DNA of 64,000 bases from Rhodothermales bacterium. GTDB taxonomy: Bacteria > Bacteroidota > Rhodothermia > Rhodothermales > Bin80. The stretch covers positions 1-64,000 of the forward strand of contig JAJECE010000112.1 in assembly GCA_022822185.1 (NCBI GenBank), in the 5' to 3' direction. Below the pieces are notes generated by a model. The model did no database searches. It was not told the DNA's origin and saw nothing but the letters and a program-made list of their open reading frames with translations. Shown here piece after piece: positions 18,804 through 27,991 of this stretch. The translations under genes and the position numbers were made by a program. The stretch's first letter is position 1, and every line of letters begins with the position of its first letter.

Positions 18804-20600
18804 ATGCGTACTCACTACTTTGTCTTTGCTGTCACAGCATGCTGTGTTCTTTTGATGAATCTGCCTGTAAAGGCACAGGTCAATAGTGGAGAGTCGGTTC
18901 CTGATGTAACGCGGACCATTGCGCTTACGAACGCAAAAATCATCCCGTCTCCCGGACAGGTTCAGGAACGAAGCAATGTGATTATTCGGGATGGCCTGAT
19001 CGTCGCAGTCGGCCCTGATGCAGCGATCCCCTTTGATGCCATTGAAATACCCGCAGATTCGCTGACAGTCTATTCCGGCTTCATTGATGGCCTTTCGCAT
19101 ACAGGGATTCCTCAACCAAAACAGGAACCTGAACAGGAACGCCCGGACGATCCGGCCAACCCGCCAAATGAATTGGCGGGAATCCTGCCACACCGGGATG
19201 TGCGCACTTTTCTTGACCCTAAAGACAAACGCATTGCTTCCATGCGTGAAGCCGGCTTCACGGCTGCACATGTCGTTCCCAGAGGCCGTATGCTCCCCGG
19301 TGTCGGAGCCATCATTCTTCTGGGAGGTGATACCCCAAACGAGATGGTGTATCGTGGAGAGACCGCGCTGTATGCACAACTCAGCGGAGCACGTAGGATG
19401 TATCCAGGCACCGACATGGCGGTCATTGCAAAACTGCGTCAACTCTATAAGGAATCTGAGCGGCGGCACCGTATTGAGCGATTATACAGTGAGGATCCAA
19501 CGGGGCTTGAGCGTCCGCAATACGATCCCGTCCACTATGCCATGTTTCCTGTATTGGAAGGGGACCGGCCGATTTTCTTTCATACTGATGGGGTCCTTGA
19601 TCTGCACCGCGTATTGTCTGTCCAGAAAGAACTGGGATTCCCTGCCGTACTTACAGGGCTCAGCCAAAGTTTTGATGCGATAGATAAACTAAAATCGGCA
19701 GACCTGCCCCTTCTGCTAACTCTTGAACTTCCAAAAGAGCCAAAACAAAACAAAAAGGAGCCGCCGGCAGACTCTACCGAAGCTCCCCCAACCGATGCTC
19801 CGGTTGAACTGCCTGAAATCATGCACCTGGACTACGACCCTGATCATCGTGTTACCTCATTTACGGATCTGGAATCGGAGAAAGCAAACCTGGAAGCCCG
19901 CCGCACCATCGCTTATAAAACCCATGTCGGCAATGCCGCAGCACTGGAATCCGAAGGGCTTTCCTTTGGATTTTCTACGGGCGGGGCCTCTGCTTCCGAT
20001 CTTCTGACAAATGTCAGACAGATGATCGGAGAAGGACTTTCGGAAACTGCTGCCTTAGCAGCGCTCACCACCACACCAGCGGAAATTCTTGGACTAACTT
20101 CCAGTATGGGAACCGTTGAGGTGGGGAAATTGGGGAATCTGGTGGTATCTAAAGGCTCCATCTTTGATGAAGATGGACAAATTCAATACGTCTTCGTGGA
20201 TGGACGCAAATATGACATAGAGCCGCCAAAAAAATCTTCCGGGAACGATGACGAAGGTGAAGCGAATCCTGCCGGAACATGGTCACTGACCATCTCCACG
20301 CCCGATGGAGAGATTGCAGGAACACTCACCATCAATGGATCAGATGATGACTGGTCCGGCACCTTAATCGTGGACATCGCACCAGAGGCATCCCAGCTTG
20401 AGTCTATTGCTCTGAGTGGTCATGTATTAACCTTTTCCTTTGATGCAGGAGGATTTGGCACGATCAGTTCTTCGCTCACATTAGATGCCAATTCCGTGAG
20501 TGGCTCTTTTGATGTACCTGAGGTTGGGCCGGTTTCCGTATCCGGTACGCGAACATCAGGTCCAGAGTATTCCATCACAGTCCAACGACTGATCCAATGA
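18804..20600 (+). CDS. secreted amidohydrolase-fold protein 1 (HxH motif lost)
   Basis: 598-residue exported protein with a signal peptide (hydrophobic stretch ending LPVKAQ). The N-terminal beta-sandwich and barrel follow the amidohydrolase plan ('NVIIRDGLIVAVG', 'LTVYSGFIDG'), but where active members have HxH the sequence reads DGLSHTG, so the first metal ligand is missing. A Pro/Glu/Lys-rich insert (about 310-330) precedes a conserved 'LTTTPAEILGLTSSMGTVEVGKLGNLVV' C-terminal barrel edge, and the last 110 residues form an extra Ser/Gly-rich beta domain (about 490-598). It heads a three-gene operon and overlaps the next gene by 4 bases (ATGA). It may be a non-catalytic partner in a periplasmic complex; substrate unknown. 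Confidence 0.85.
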   Translation: MRTHYFVFAVTACCVLLMNLPVKAQVNSGESVPDVTRTIALTNAKIIPSPGQVQERSNVIIRDGLIVAVGPDAAIPFDAIEIPADSLTVYSGFIDGLSHTGIPQPKQEPEQERPDDPANPPNELAGILPHRDVRTFLDPKDKRIASMREAGFTAAHVVPRGRMLPGVGAIILLGGDTPNEMVYRGETALYAQLSGARRMYPGTDMAVIAKLRQLYKESERRHRIERLYSEDPTGLERPQYDPVHYAMFPVLEGDRPIFFHTDGVLDLHRVLSVQKELGFPAVLTGLSQSFDAIDKLKSADLPLLLTLELPKEPKQNKKEPPADSTEAPPTDAPVELPEIMHLDYDPDHRVTSFTDLESEKANLEARRTIAYKTHVGNAAALESEGLSFGFSTGGASASDLLTNVRQMIGEGLSETAALAALTTTPAEILGLTSSMGTVEVGKLGNLVVSKGSIFDEDGQIQYVFVDGRKYDIEPPKKSSGNDDEGEANPAGTWSLTISTPDGEIAGTLTINGSDDDWSGTLIVDIAPEASQLESIALSGHVLTFSFDAGGFGTISSSLTLDANSVSGSFDVPEVGPVSVSGTRTSGPEYSITVQRLIQ

Positions 20601-21970
20601 AACCAAAAATAATTTTCTTCATCGTACTGCTTTCTGTTGCGCTAAATTCTGCAGCGCAGGAAATCCCCACTGGTGACATCCTTGTCCGTAATGCCACCGT
20701 GCTGACCATCACGGACGGAACCCTGGAAAACTCAGATGTGCTGATACAAGACGGGATTATCGCCGCGGTCGGTAAACAGTTGAGTGCGCCACAGGATGTC
20801 TCTGTGATTGATGCCACAGGCATGTATGTCATGCCTGGAATTATTGATGCGCACTCGCATATCGGCATCAGCAATGTGAACGAGTCCTCCGCACCCGTCA
20901 CGGCTCAGGTTTCCGTTGGAGATGTCCTCAACCCCTACAGTATTGCCATCTACCGTGCATTGGCAGGGGGAGTAACCTCCTCGCATGTGATGCATGGCTC
21001 CGCCAATGTGATTGGAGGGCAGAATGAAACGATCAAACACCGCTGGGGACTTTTGGACCCCGATGAACTACGCATGGCGGGGGCACCGCGCACCATTAAA
21101 TTCGCCCTCGGAGAAAATCCCACCCGCGTACACGGCCGTGGAAACAACAAACGCCCCGCATCCCGTATGGGCGTTGAATATGTACTGCGTGAGACATTTG
21201 CAAAAGCAGAGCGCTATCGGGAGGCCTGGGCTCAGTACGAGGAGGACATAAAAACAAATCCGCGTGCGATCCCCCCTGCCTATAACAGCCAATTAGAGAT
21301 CATGGTGGACATCCTCAATGGAGATATTATGATTCACTGCCACTCTTATCGAGCGGACGAAATTCTGATGCTTCTGGGAGTTCTGGAAGATTTTGGTATT
21401 GACCAAATCACTCTGCAGCATGTCAATGAGGGATTCAAGATTGCCCCTGAACTTGCCGAATTTGGTGCTACCGCCTCCGTGTTTGCTGACTGGTGGGGAT
21501 ATAAGTTTGAGGTCTATTATTCAACCGCCTACAACGCGGCAATCCTGACCCGCAACGGGGTGCTCACCTCTATTAACTCCGACTCGGGAGAACTGAATCG
21601 TCACCTGTACCATGAAGCGGCAAAATCCCAGAAATACGGTGACCTCACCGATGACGAGGCGCTGGCACTCATCACGATCAATCCGGCCATTCAACTCGGC
21701 ATTGGTGACCGCATCGGTTCTATTGAGGTCGGTAAGGAGGGGGATTTAGCGATCTTTGACCGTCACCCGCTCTCGGTCTATGCAATCAATCAAAAGACGG
21801 TCGTTGACGGCATTGTCTACTTTGATATTGAAAAAGATGCCGATGATATGCGCTTGATCGTAAATCCCGAAAGTACCGTTGATACGACGGTCCTGCACTC
21901 GCACGAAAATACACACCAGTGCCTGTATGAAGGATCACTGGACCTTTATGACTTCCTGGAAAGCAATTAA
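20597..21970 (+). CDS. secreted amidohydrolase 2 (metal-site motif intact)
   Basis: 457-residue exported hydrolase of the amidohydrolase superfamily (imidazolonepropionase/dipeptidase-like). Signal peptide residues 1-20 end in NSAAQ. The metal motif DAHSHIG (His86, His88) follows 'YVMPGIID', and further candidate ligands are IMIHCHSYRADE, LQHVNEGFK and the 'NSDSGELNRHL' Asp. This is the only one of the three tandem paralogues with a full set, so it is probably the catalytic member. It overlaps gene 1 by 4 bases and gene 3 by 1 base (TAATG). The substrate is likely a small amide or peptide taken up from outside, but the sequence does not define it. Confidence 0.9.
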   Translation: MKPKIIFFIVLLSVALNSAAQEIPTGDILVRNATVLTITDGTLENSDVLIQDGIIAAVGKQLSAPQDVSVIDATGMYVMPGIIDAHSHIGISNVNESSAPVTAQVSVGDVLNPYSIAIYRALAGGVTSSHVMHGSANVIGGQNETIKHRWGLLDPDELRMAGAPRTIKFALGENPTRVHGRGNNKRPASRMGVEYVLRETFAKAERYREAWAQYEEDIKTNPRAIPPAYNSQLEIMVDILNGDIMIHCHSYRADEILMLLGVLEDFGIDQITLQHVNEGFKIAPELAEFGATASVFADWWGYKFEVYYSTAYNAAILTRNGVLTSINSDSGELNRHLYHEAAKSQKYGDLTDDEALALITINPAIQLGIGDRIGSIEVGKEGDLAIFDRHPLSVYAINQKTVVDGIVYFDIEKDADDMRLIVNPESTVDTTVLHSHENTHQCLYEGSLDLYDFLESN

Positions 21971-23280
21971 TGATGTCTCTTTTGTATTCACTGCTTACTG
22001 CTACTGTCTTACTGATCACCCCGTTTTCCAAAAAAACAGATACGGTGACGGCACTCACCAACACACGGATTGTCACCGTCACGCAGGGAACCATTGAAAA
22101 CGGCACGGTCCTGATTCAGGACGGCACGATCATTCAAATGGGTACAGACATAGACATCCCGGAGGATGCGAGGGTGATTGACCTGGAGGGGCTGAGCATT
22201 TATCCCGGCATGATTGACTCGGGAACACAGATGGGGCTTGTAGAGGTGGGATCACTACCGGAAACCCGTGACGCTTCGGAACTCGGCGATCTGTCACCGC
22301 AGATGAAAGCCCTTACCGCGGTTAATCCGAATGGGGTTGCGATTCCGGTTACACGGGTCAGCGGCGTAACGACAGTCCTCACGGTCCCATCCGGCGGCAT
22401 GCTTCCTGGGCAGGCCGCGCTGATCAACCTTCACGGATATACCCCGCAACAGATGTTTGCCGGATTTGAGGGAGTTGTTCTGCGTTTTCCTGCTACAGGC
22501 CGCAGGGGACGGTTTGATTCCCGATCCGAGGAAGACATCAAGAAAGCGGCCGACGAGGCCATGAAGAAGCTCAATGACACCTGGGACAGTGCGGAATTAC
22601 ATCACCGGATTGACTCCACTTATCAGTCTCGCCCGGAGGATGGACGCAGACAGGAATATGTCCCCTCCATGGAAGCATTAAGGGATGTCATTCGAGGTGA
22701 GCAGACGCTCATTATTCATGTCAATACATCGAAGGACATCCTTGCGGCCATTGAATGGGTTCAGACCCGCGGCATTGAGCGTGTACTTTTCAGCGGACTT
22801 GCAGAGGGATGGCGTGTTGCGGATAAGATCGCCGAAGCGGGGATCCCATGTCTGGTTGGGCCGGTATTGAGCATTCCGACTCGGCAGAGCGACCGCTTTG
22901 ACAAGGCATACAAAAATGCTGGCCTCATGCATGCAGCAGGGGTAAAGATTGCCCTCCGCTCGGATGACACGGCCAATGTGCGCAACCTACCCTACCATGC
23001 CGGATTCGCGGCTGCCTATGGATTGCCCCCGGAGGAAGCACTTCGTGCCGTCACCATCAATCCTGCTGAATTTTTTGGCGTGGATGACCGGCTCGGATCT
23101 CTTGAGGTCGGCAAGGAAGCAACCTTCTTTGTTGCCGACGGGGATCCATTTGAAACGACGACAACGATCCACCATGTCTTCATTGCCGGCTACGAGATCC
23201 CCATGGAAAGCAGACACACTCAACTTTATGAAGAATTCCTTCAGCGAACTCCCGGGTTGCATAAGCACAATCAGGATTAG
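21970..23280 (+). CDS. amidohydrolase-fold protein 3 (HxH motif lost)
   Basis: 436-residue protein with an N-terminal hydrophobic segment, probably a signal or anchor. It shares 'TLTNTRIVTVTQGTIENGTVLIQDGTI' style opening strands with its neighbours (related repeats of the same fold) and the C-terminal 'AVTINPAEFFGVDDRLGSLEVGKEA'. At the HxH position it reads DSGTQMG, so both first-strand histidines are absent; a 'IALRSDD' Asp remains. Start choice: ATG at 21970 overlaps the previous stop; ATG at 21973 is equally possible. It is the last gene of the operon; together the three may form a heteromeric complex with one active subunit. Confidence 0.85.
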   Translation: MMSLLYSLLTATVLLITPFSKKTDTVTALTNTRIVTVTQGTIENGTVLIQDGTIIQMGTDIDIPEDARVIDLEGLSIYPGMIDSGTQMGLVEVGSLPETRDASELGDLSPQMKALTAVNPNGVAIPVTRVSGVTTVLTVPSGGMLPGQAALINLHGYTPQQMFAGFEGVVLRFPATGRRGRFDSRSEEDIKKAADEAMKKLNDTWDSAELHHRIDSTYQSRPEDGRRQEYVPSMEALRDVIRGEQTLIIHVNTSKDILAAIEWVQTRGIERVLFSGLAEGWRVADKIAEAGIPCLVGPVLSIPTRQSDRFDKAYKNAGLMHAAGVKIALRSDDTANVRNLPYHAGFAAAYGLPPEEALRAVTINPAEFFGVDDRLGSLEVGKEATFFVADGDPFETTTTIHHVFIAGYEIPMESRHTQLYEEFLQRTPGLHKHNQD

Positions 23281-23829
23281 TGCATAACCATATGGATGAC
23301 AAAGAATGGCCGGATTAATTCTGCACTCATTCAAACGTCTACCCTCAACGATTACGGTAAAACCGTATTATACACAGGATGCCTACTCACCTACGTATTA
23401 CATAGACGAGTGCCCTGACAGCGATGATTTTATTAAGTCTCTACAGGAGACTGGACTAGAAATCGTTCGGCATTGAGACATCCTACGCCAAGGTGGCGCT
23501 GATGAGGTTTGGATTAAAGCAGTCTCTGAGAGAGGGGATTGGTCACAGAGGTGGTGGTTGCCGATGAGGGTTATCCTTCGAGACTCTTTGTAATAACGTG
23601 TCATTTTGGGCAACTATTTTCGTAAATTGAGTTAGTGGTGTCAAGTTGCGATGTGCACATACAGAACCGAATCGGGGAAATCTTATCGTAGCAGACTTTC
23701 ATGCGTTAAGTCTCTGAAGATGCTTCCTGAGAATGTGACTGCTCAAATGTGGTTTGCACAACGTTGGCTGTGCGATGGAACTTAGCATAGTCGTATTATG
23801 ATTTGGTCAATCATTATCAAATTTGAAAC
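23281..23829. other. 550-base region without an intact gene
   Basis: Apart from the PIN-like remnant listed separately (23342-23591), I see no feature. The final part is relatively A/T-rich and probably contains the promoter of the small gene at 23830. Confidence 0.4.
23342..23591 (+). pseudogene. remnant of a PIN-like (DUF5615/VapC45-type) toxin gene
   Basis: Reading the frame that contains TAT TAC ATA GAC GAG gives PTYYIDECPDSDDFIKSL, then LQETGLEIVRH, an in-frame TGA (23474-23476), then DILRQGGADEVWIKAVSERG. The spacing of an acidic D-E near the N-terminus, a 'GLEIVRH' strand and a 'G(A)DEVWIKAVSERGW'-like helix is what PIN-like domains of this kind show. The typical following strand with the last acidic residues is not in frame; a frame change after SERGD is likely. 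The frame ends at 23591 without it. The match is by eye only. If right, it marks a lost toxin-antitoxin locus. Confidence 0.4.
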
Positions 23830-24033
23830 ATGAAGCCAAAAAACAACCGCTGGAGCAAACTCCTGACAAACGCCCCCTTAAAGGTGGACCAAGATGACAT
23901 TGATATGTGGATGGGGCTTGCTGTCATCTCTGCCTACTTTGATTTTTCCATTGAGAAGGCAGCCAACCGCATACTTGATCCGGCGATCAAAAAAGTTTTC
24001 AAGAACCTTCCCGCCCACATAACGGATCAATGA
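23830..24033 (+). CDS. small conserved-looking protein of unknown function
   Basis: 67-residue product with a basic N-terminus, an acidic 'KVDQDDIDMWMGLAV' segment and an amphipathic helix ending in 'KKVFKNLPAHI'. No motif, signal peptide or membrane span is apparent. It sits 30 bases upstream of the next unknown gene on the same strand, so the two may be co-transcribed, and lies beside the PIN-like remnant. It could be a small antitoxin or regulator, but the sequence does not show that. The clean ATG and non-shadow composition suggest it is real. Confidence 0.45.
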   Translation: MKPKNNRWSKLLTNAPLKVDQDDIDMWMGLAVISAYFDFSIEKAANRILDPAIKKVFKNLPAHITDQ

Positions 24034-24063
24034 CGGACTCCATTAAAAATTCCCGCCCCTGCG

Positions 24064-24540
24064 ATGACTGAAACTGCCCCTGCAGTTCCCAAACGCTCTG
24101 TAATTGGTGATTTTGCCGCTCAACTCAGAAATGCGACAGTCCGTGAAGAGATCTTCAGAATCCTGGATCAATCAGGTCACAAGGAAATCGTAAAACGCCT
24201 CCGGTATCTTCATGACATAACCCCGCACAATGACCCCGACGATCCCGACATGGAACTTGATTCACTGTGTGAGCTGGCACTTTTCCTTACTGCAGATGGC
24301 ACTTCCATCCCTCACCCAGAGATTGGAATCACCCCTGAAGGCACCCTACAACTTGAGTGGTATTTGGGGCATACCTCTGCATTAATGGATTTCCTTCCTG
24401 ATGGAACTGTCCAGTTCGCGGGGATTTCCGATGCGGGGAGTGATCATGCAGAGCAGTCCGTACAGAGCATTGGTTCCAAGCAAATCGCCCTGCAATCAAT
24501 CCTGCCATTTATCAGTTGTTGTCCATCGTCTGCCAAATAA
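24064..24540 (+). CDS. hypothetical protein (HPEIG-type)
   Basis: 158-residue soluble protein. The N-terminal third is helical and charged; the middle has an acidic loop (DPDDPDMELDS) and a helix; the C-terminal half is beta-rich, with 'IPHPEIGITPEGTLQLEW' followed by 'MDFLPDGTVQFAGIS'. This 'PHPEIG...EW...FLPDG.I.FA.IS' pattern recalls hypothetical proteins found in scattered bacteria, without known function (recollection, not a search). No signal peptide or catalytic motif is visible. It follows the 67-residue ORF by 30 bases. Confidence 0.6.
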   Translation: MTETAPAVPKRSVIGDFAAQLRNATVREEIFRILDQSGHKEIVKRLRYLHDITPHNDPDDPDMELDSLCELALFLTADGTSIPHPEIGITPEGTLQLEWYLGHTSALMDFLPDGTVQFAGISDAGSDHAEQSVQSIGSKQIALQSILPFISCCPSSAK

Positions 24541-24777
24541 AACAGACTTCAATAGCGAAGGATACCACGCTTCCAGACATTGTATACATCGGCTATTGGT
24601 CCCGGCACATTCACACTGAGCAGCCTATACGACCCTGAAATGAGTTGAAGCCTACCGTATTTGGACAGACACTATCGACTGAAACACCGGCGTAACTCTT
24701 CCATTGGAGTAAATGTCCATCCATCGTATATGAGGGCATGGAGCATACCTTTCATTTTTTGTACTTCGCCTGGATCA

Positions 24778-26199
24778 CTACCTGACCAGCGTCATTGTGC
24801 CGCTGAGATGTTGTCCAGCAACGTTCAACTGATAGACGTAGGTGCCCGAACTAAGGTCCGTGGCATTAAACGTCGCCGTGTACTTACCGGCAATCAGATG
24901 CTCATCCACGAGCGTGGCCACCTCTCTCCCGAGTACATCATACACTTTTAGTGTAGCAAAGCCCGCCTCCTTCAGCTCAAACTCAATATTGGTCTGAGGA
25001 TTGAACGGGTTCGGATAGTTCTGCGACAGCGTAAATCCATCTGGAATCTCAGTCGGATCACGATCAATGCCGGTAACCATCCCCCGCATGAACTTCTTGT
25101 AGGTAAATCCACGATTGGGGGCAGCAGCAAGAAATACACAATCTCCAGCTGCGTCAAGCCCTTGTATCACATCAAAGATGCCCACATACGCATAAATCCC
25201 ATCAGGGGAAAAACCGACCGCACGAGCATCTCTGTTAAGACCACTCCCACAATAGGTAAAGGGAGAGTCAAACTCAATTTGATCCACAATCATGTCATCC
25301 TGAGCTGGATCAATTGCAAACCAGGTCAATTCACTTTCAGGGCCGAACATACCGGCAGTGTCCGCAACAGCATCATTTTCCCCGATTGAATGCCCCAGCC
25401 AAATGTATCCTGTAGTTGGATGACGTGCAGCGGAGGTAACAATCATCCCCTCATGAATCAACCCCAATGAATCGAACTGCGAGAATTCATTCTCACGATG
25501 ATATTTATAGATCCCCCGCTCCGTATAAGAAGCCCAGTAGACCGTATTTCCGTCCGCACTGACCTCCAGACTTCGTCCAATACCGGGTGAATTCAGGGAT
25601 ACGTTAGCGATCCACCGAAAATCGCTATTGAATATGGAAATCGGTGCATCTGCAATTACAGGGGCAACGTAGATGTTCCCAGCCGCATCAATTCCTGGAG
25701 AAGCCGGCGAGCCGAATCTTAAATCTCCAACTCGGTTCATCACCGCGCCTGTTTTGTGATTCAGCCGGTACATTGTACTGGCATTGCCCCCCAGAACCAC
25801 AATAATATCTCCATTATGGTCTGCCTTGATCCCGCGAAGATCCTTTCGCAGCCCATCAGCAGCATCCCAGAAGAGGGTATCCCCGACACCTTCGTGAACG
25901 AACGAATGGATTGGGCCAATCTCTGCTTTCGTCCCATCCGAATTGTAGACGGCAATACCACTTACGCGGATGTTTCCGCCCTCTGCATTTTTCAATGTAT
26001 CTTCGGCGATAACTGCGGGTCTGAAATCTGGATAGTAATGGATCACCCAGACCTTGTTTTCGGCATCTACAGCAACACCATGCCCACCTCTCCATTGGGT
26101 GGTTGAGTCAGGGAATGGCCCTTGGTCAATCCAATCCTGTGCACTTACCGTGCCGGTAATGAACAGGATTGATGCAAATAAAAATGTTTTACGAATCAT
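24778..26199 (-). CDS. secreted beta-propeller-like protein with T9SS sorting domain (copy 1)
   Basis: About 473 residues. Signal peptide MIRKTFLFASILFITGTVSAQ, then a repeat-rich region with strands such as 'AVDAENKVWVIHYY', 'KADHNGDIIVVLGG', 'PGIDAAGNIYVAP' and 'SADGNTVYWAS', spaced like blades of a beta-propeller, and a C-terminal sorting domain of about 80 residues starting FTLSQNYPNPFNPQT and ending in GTMTLVR. The last domain directs export by type IX secretion. The ORF opens 11 codons earlier; the ATG at 26199 is the only sensible start for the signal peptide. It is a tandem paralogue of 26554-27915; the two have nearly identical ends and a diverged middle. Binding target unknown. Confidence 0.88.
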   Translation of the reverse strand: MIRKTFLFASILFITGTVSAQDWIDQGPFPDSTTQWRGGHGVAVDAENKVWVIHYYPDFRPAVIAEDTLKNAEGGNIRVSGIAVYNSDGTKAEIGPIHSFVHEGVGDTLFWDAADGLRKDLRGIKADHNGDIIVVLGGNASTMYRLNHKTGAVMNRVGDLRFGSPASPGIDAAGNIYVAPVIADAPISIFNSDFRWIANVSLNSPGIGRSLEVSADGNTVYWASYTERGIYKYHRENEFSQFDSLGLIHEGMIVTSAARHPTTGYIWLGHSIGENDAVADTAGMFGPESELTWFAIDPAQDDMIVDQIEFDSPFTYCGSGLNRDARAVGFSPDGIYAYVGIFDVIQGLDAAGDCVFLAAAPNRGFTYKKFMRGMVTGIDRDPTEIPDGFTLSQNYPNPFNPQTNIEFELKEAGFATLKVYDVLGREVATLVDEHLIAGKYTATFNATDLSSGTYVYQLNVAGQHLSGTMTLVR

Positions 26200-26553
26200 G
26201 GCAAAAAGAATGCTTGTTGGTTCTAACGACATGTTTGTGGATCAAGATCAAAGTGTCAGGCACATCATCAATTACAAAATAACTCATCCGCTCACAAGAG
26301 TCCATGGTTAGGAAAAGTATTGTGGAGTCCATATCTGGATTTTTTAACATCCACAGTACCCCCTGAGTTCATATCCCTAAAATGGTTGAGACAGAAACCG
26401 GGCCCGGATCTGTCCAGATTGAATACTTGCGGCGCAAGTGGTCAGAAAAATAGGCATGATGCGGAAAAATTTGTGAGTCCTGACTAAAGATACAAAAAAA
26501 GGGATCCCCCCACGCACTAGGGGATCCCCTTTCATGTAAATTTCAGCAAAGGA
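26200..26553. other. intergenic region between the two T9SS paralogues
   Basis: About 350 bases holding the terminator of the upstream paralogue (26494-26533) and presumably the promoter of the downstream one. No ORF of interest. The separate terminator implies that the two paralogues are transcribed independently. Confidence 0.5.
26494..26533 (-). terminator. Rho-independent terminator after the T9SS paralogue 2 gene
   Basis: On the minus strand, AAAGGGGATCCCCT and GGGGGATCCCTTT form a strong G/C hairpin around an 8-base loop, followed by a run of seven T. It is 20 bases past the stop codon at 26554. It is the clearest intrinsic terminator in the window. Confidence 0.85.
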
Positions 26554-27915
26554 TTACTTGACCAGCGTCATCGTACCGCTGAGACGATGTCCGGCGGTGC
26601 TCAACTGATAGACATAGGTGCCCGAACTGAGATTCGTCGCATTAAAGGTTGCCGTATACTTACCGGCAGCCAGATGCTCGTCTACAAGTGTGGCCACCTC
26701 TCTGCCAAGTAGATCATACACTTTCAGTGTAGCCAGGCCTGCATCCTTCATTGCAAACTCAATGCTGGTCTGAGGATTGAACGGATTCGGGTAGTTCTGC
26801 GACAAGGTAAACCCGTCCGGGATTTCCGTTGGATCACGGTCAATGCCGGCGACCATACCCCGCATGAACTTTTTAACGGTTGGCTGTCCGTTATTAAATA
26901 TCCCCAGGTAAGCGGTGAGTCCGTCAGGTGAAAACGCAATGGCGCGGGTGTTCTCACCAGCGTAATCAGTAGGCAAATTGAAGTGAATGCTATCCGCAAT
27001 TTCATCCGTGGCAGGATCAAGACCGTACCATGTCAGGAAGGTTAGACCAACGGAATCAGCAGCACTTCCGCAACAATCTCTGGCATGCCCAAAATAGAGC
27101 AATCCGTTGGTTGGATGACGGGCACTGGATTCAGAAGTGAGTCCTGGATGGACGATCCCGGTAGAGTCGAGAGAATTGAAATTGGTCGTGTAAGGCGAAA
27201 ATTCATCGGAACGAGTGAACTTAATCAGGCCAGGAGCCTGTGTTGCAACCGAATTCGCCCAGTATACCGCATTCCCGTCAGCGGATGCTTCTAGGTTACG
27301 GCCAATCCCCCACTTAAGGTTCTCCGTAACAAGTTGTCCCCCAAAACCGAAAGTGGGCGGGACCTGAAATATACCGCTTCCAGAAGCACCTACATTGGCA
27401 ATATAAATATTGCCACTCGCATCAATCCCGGGTGAGGCATGAGAATAATCCTCGGCTACGAGCTTATCCTTTGGGATCCCGGTCTTGTCATTCTGATCAA
27501 ACCGATATAAAATACCACCAACCCCACCTTGCCGAATCGCGACAATTATATTGCCCTCGTGATCGGTTTTGATTCCTCCGACAAAGCCACCTACCCCGAA
27601 GGTGCCGAGAGTATCTTCCCCAATAATGTGAATGGGCTCCATTGCCAAAGTCCCGTCTGGATTGTAAACCCAAATTGGACCAGACATAAAAGATTTCCCG
27701 TTTGCATCCCGCAGTGTATCGCCTTTCATATCCAGCGCAGGAGTACGCGTGAACTGATCAACCCAAATCTTGCCCTCGCCATCGACTGCAAGGCCGTGAG
27801 TAGCGAGCGTGAAGGATGAATCAGGGGGGAATGGCCCCTGGTCAATCCAGTTCTGCGCACTTACCGTGCCGGTGATGAACAGGATTGATACGAATAGAAA
27901 CGTTTTACGAATCAT
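26554..27915 (-). CDS. secreted beta-propeller-like protein with T9SS sorting domain (copy 2)
   Basis: 453 residues. Signal peptide MIRKTFLFVSILFITGTVSAQ, propeller-like strands ('AVDGEGKIWVDQFT', 'IKTDHEGNIIVAIR', 'PGIDASGNIYIANV', 'EASADGNAVYWANS') and a C-terminal T9SS domain with FTLSQNYPNPFNPQTSIEF. Relative to copy 1 the signal peptide and last 100 residues differ at only a few positions, while the central blades are strongly diverged and differ in length. It is likely an extracellular or cell-surface protein. A terminator follows. The sequence gives no ligand or enzymatic residues. Confidence 0.88.
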   Translation of the reverse strand: MIRKTFLFVSILFITGTVSAQNWIDQGPFPPDSSFTLATHGLAVDGEGKIWVDQFTRTPALDMKGDTLRDANGKSFMSGPIWVYNPDGTLAMEPIHIIGEDTLGTFGVGGFVGGIKTDHEGNIIVAIRQGGVGGILYRFDQNDKTGIPKDKLVAEDYSHASPGIDASGNIYIANVGASGSGIFQVPPTFGFGGQLVTENLKWGIGRNLEASADGNAVYWANSVATQAPGLIKFTRSDEFSPYTTNFNSLDSTGIVHPGLTSESSARHPTNGLLYFGHARDCCGSAADSVGLTFLTWYGLDPATDEIADSIHFNLPTDYAGENTRAIAFSPDGLTAYLGIFNNGQPTVKKFMRGMVAGIDRDPTEIPDGFTLSQNYPNPFNPQTSIEFAMKDAGLATLKVYDLLGREVATLVDEHLAAGKYTATFNATNLSSGTYVYQLSTAGHRLSGTMTLVK

Positions 27916-27991
27916 GGTAAAAAGAAAGTTTGTTAAGAGATAACGTGTAAAGATGAATGCTCCTCAAGCCAAAAGAAAAAGTCCCCATAGC

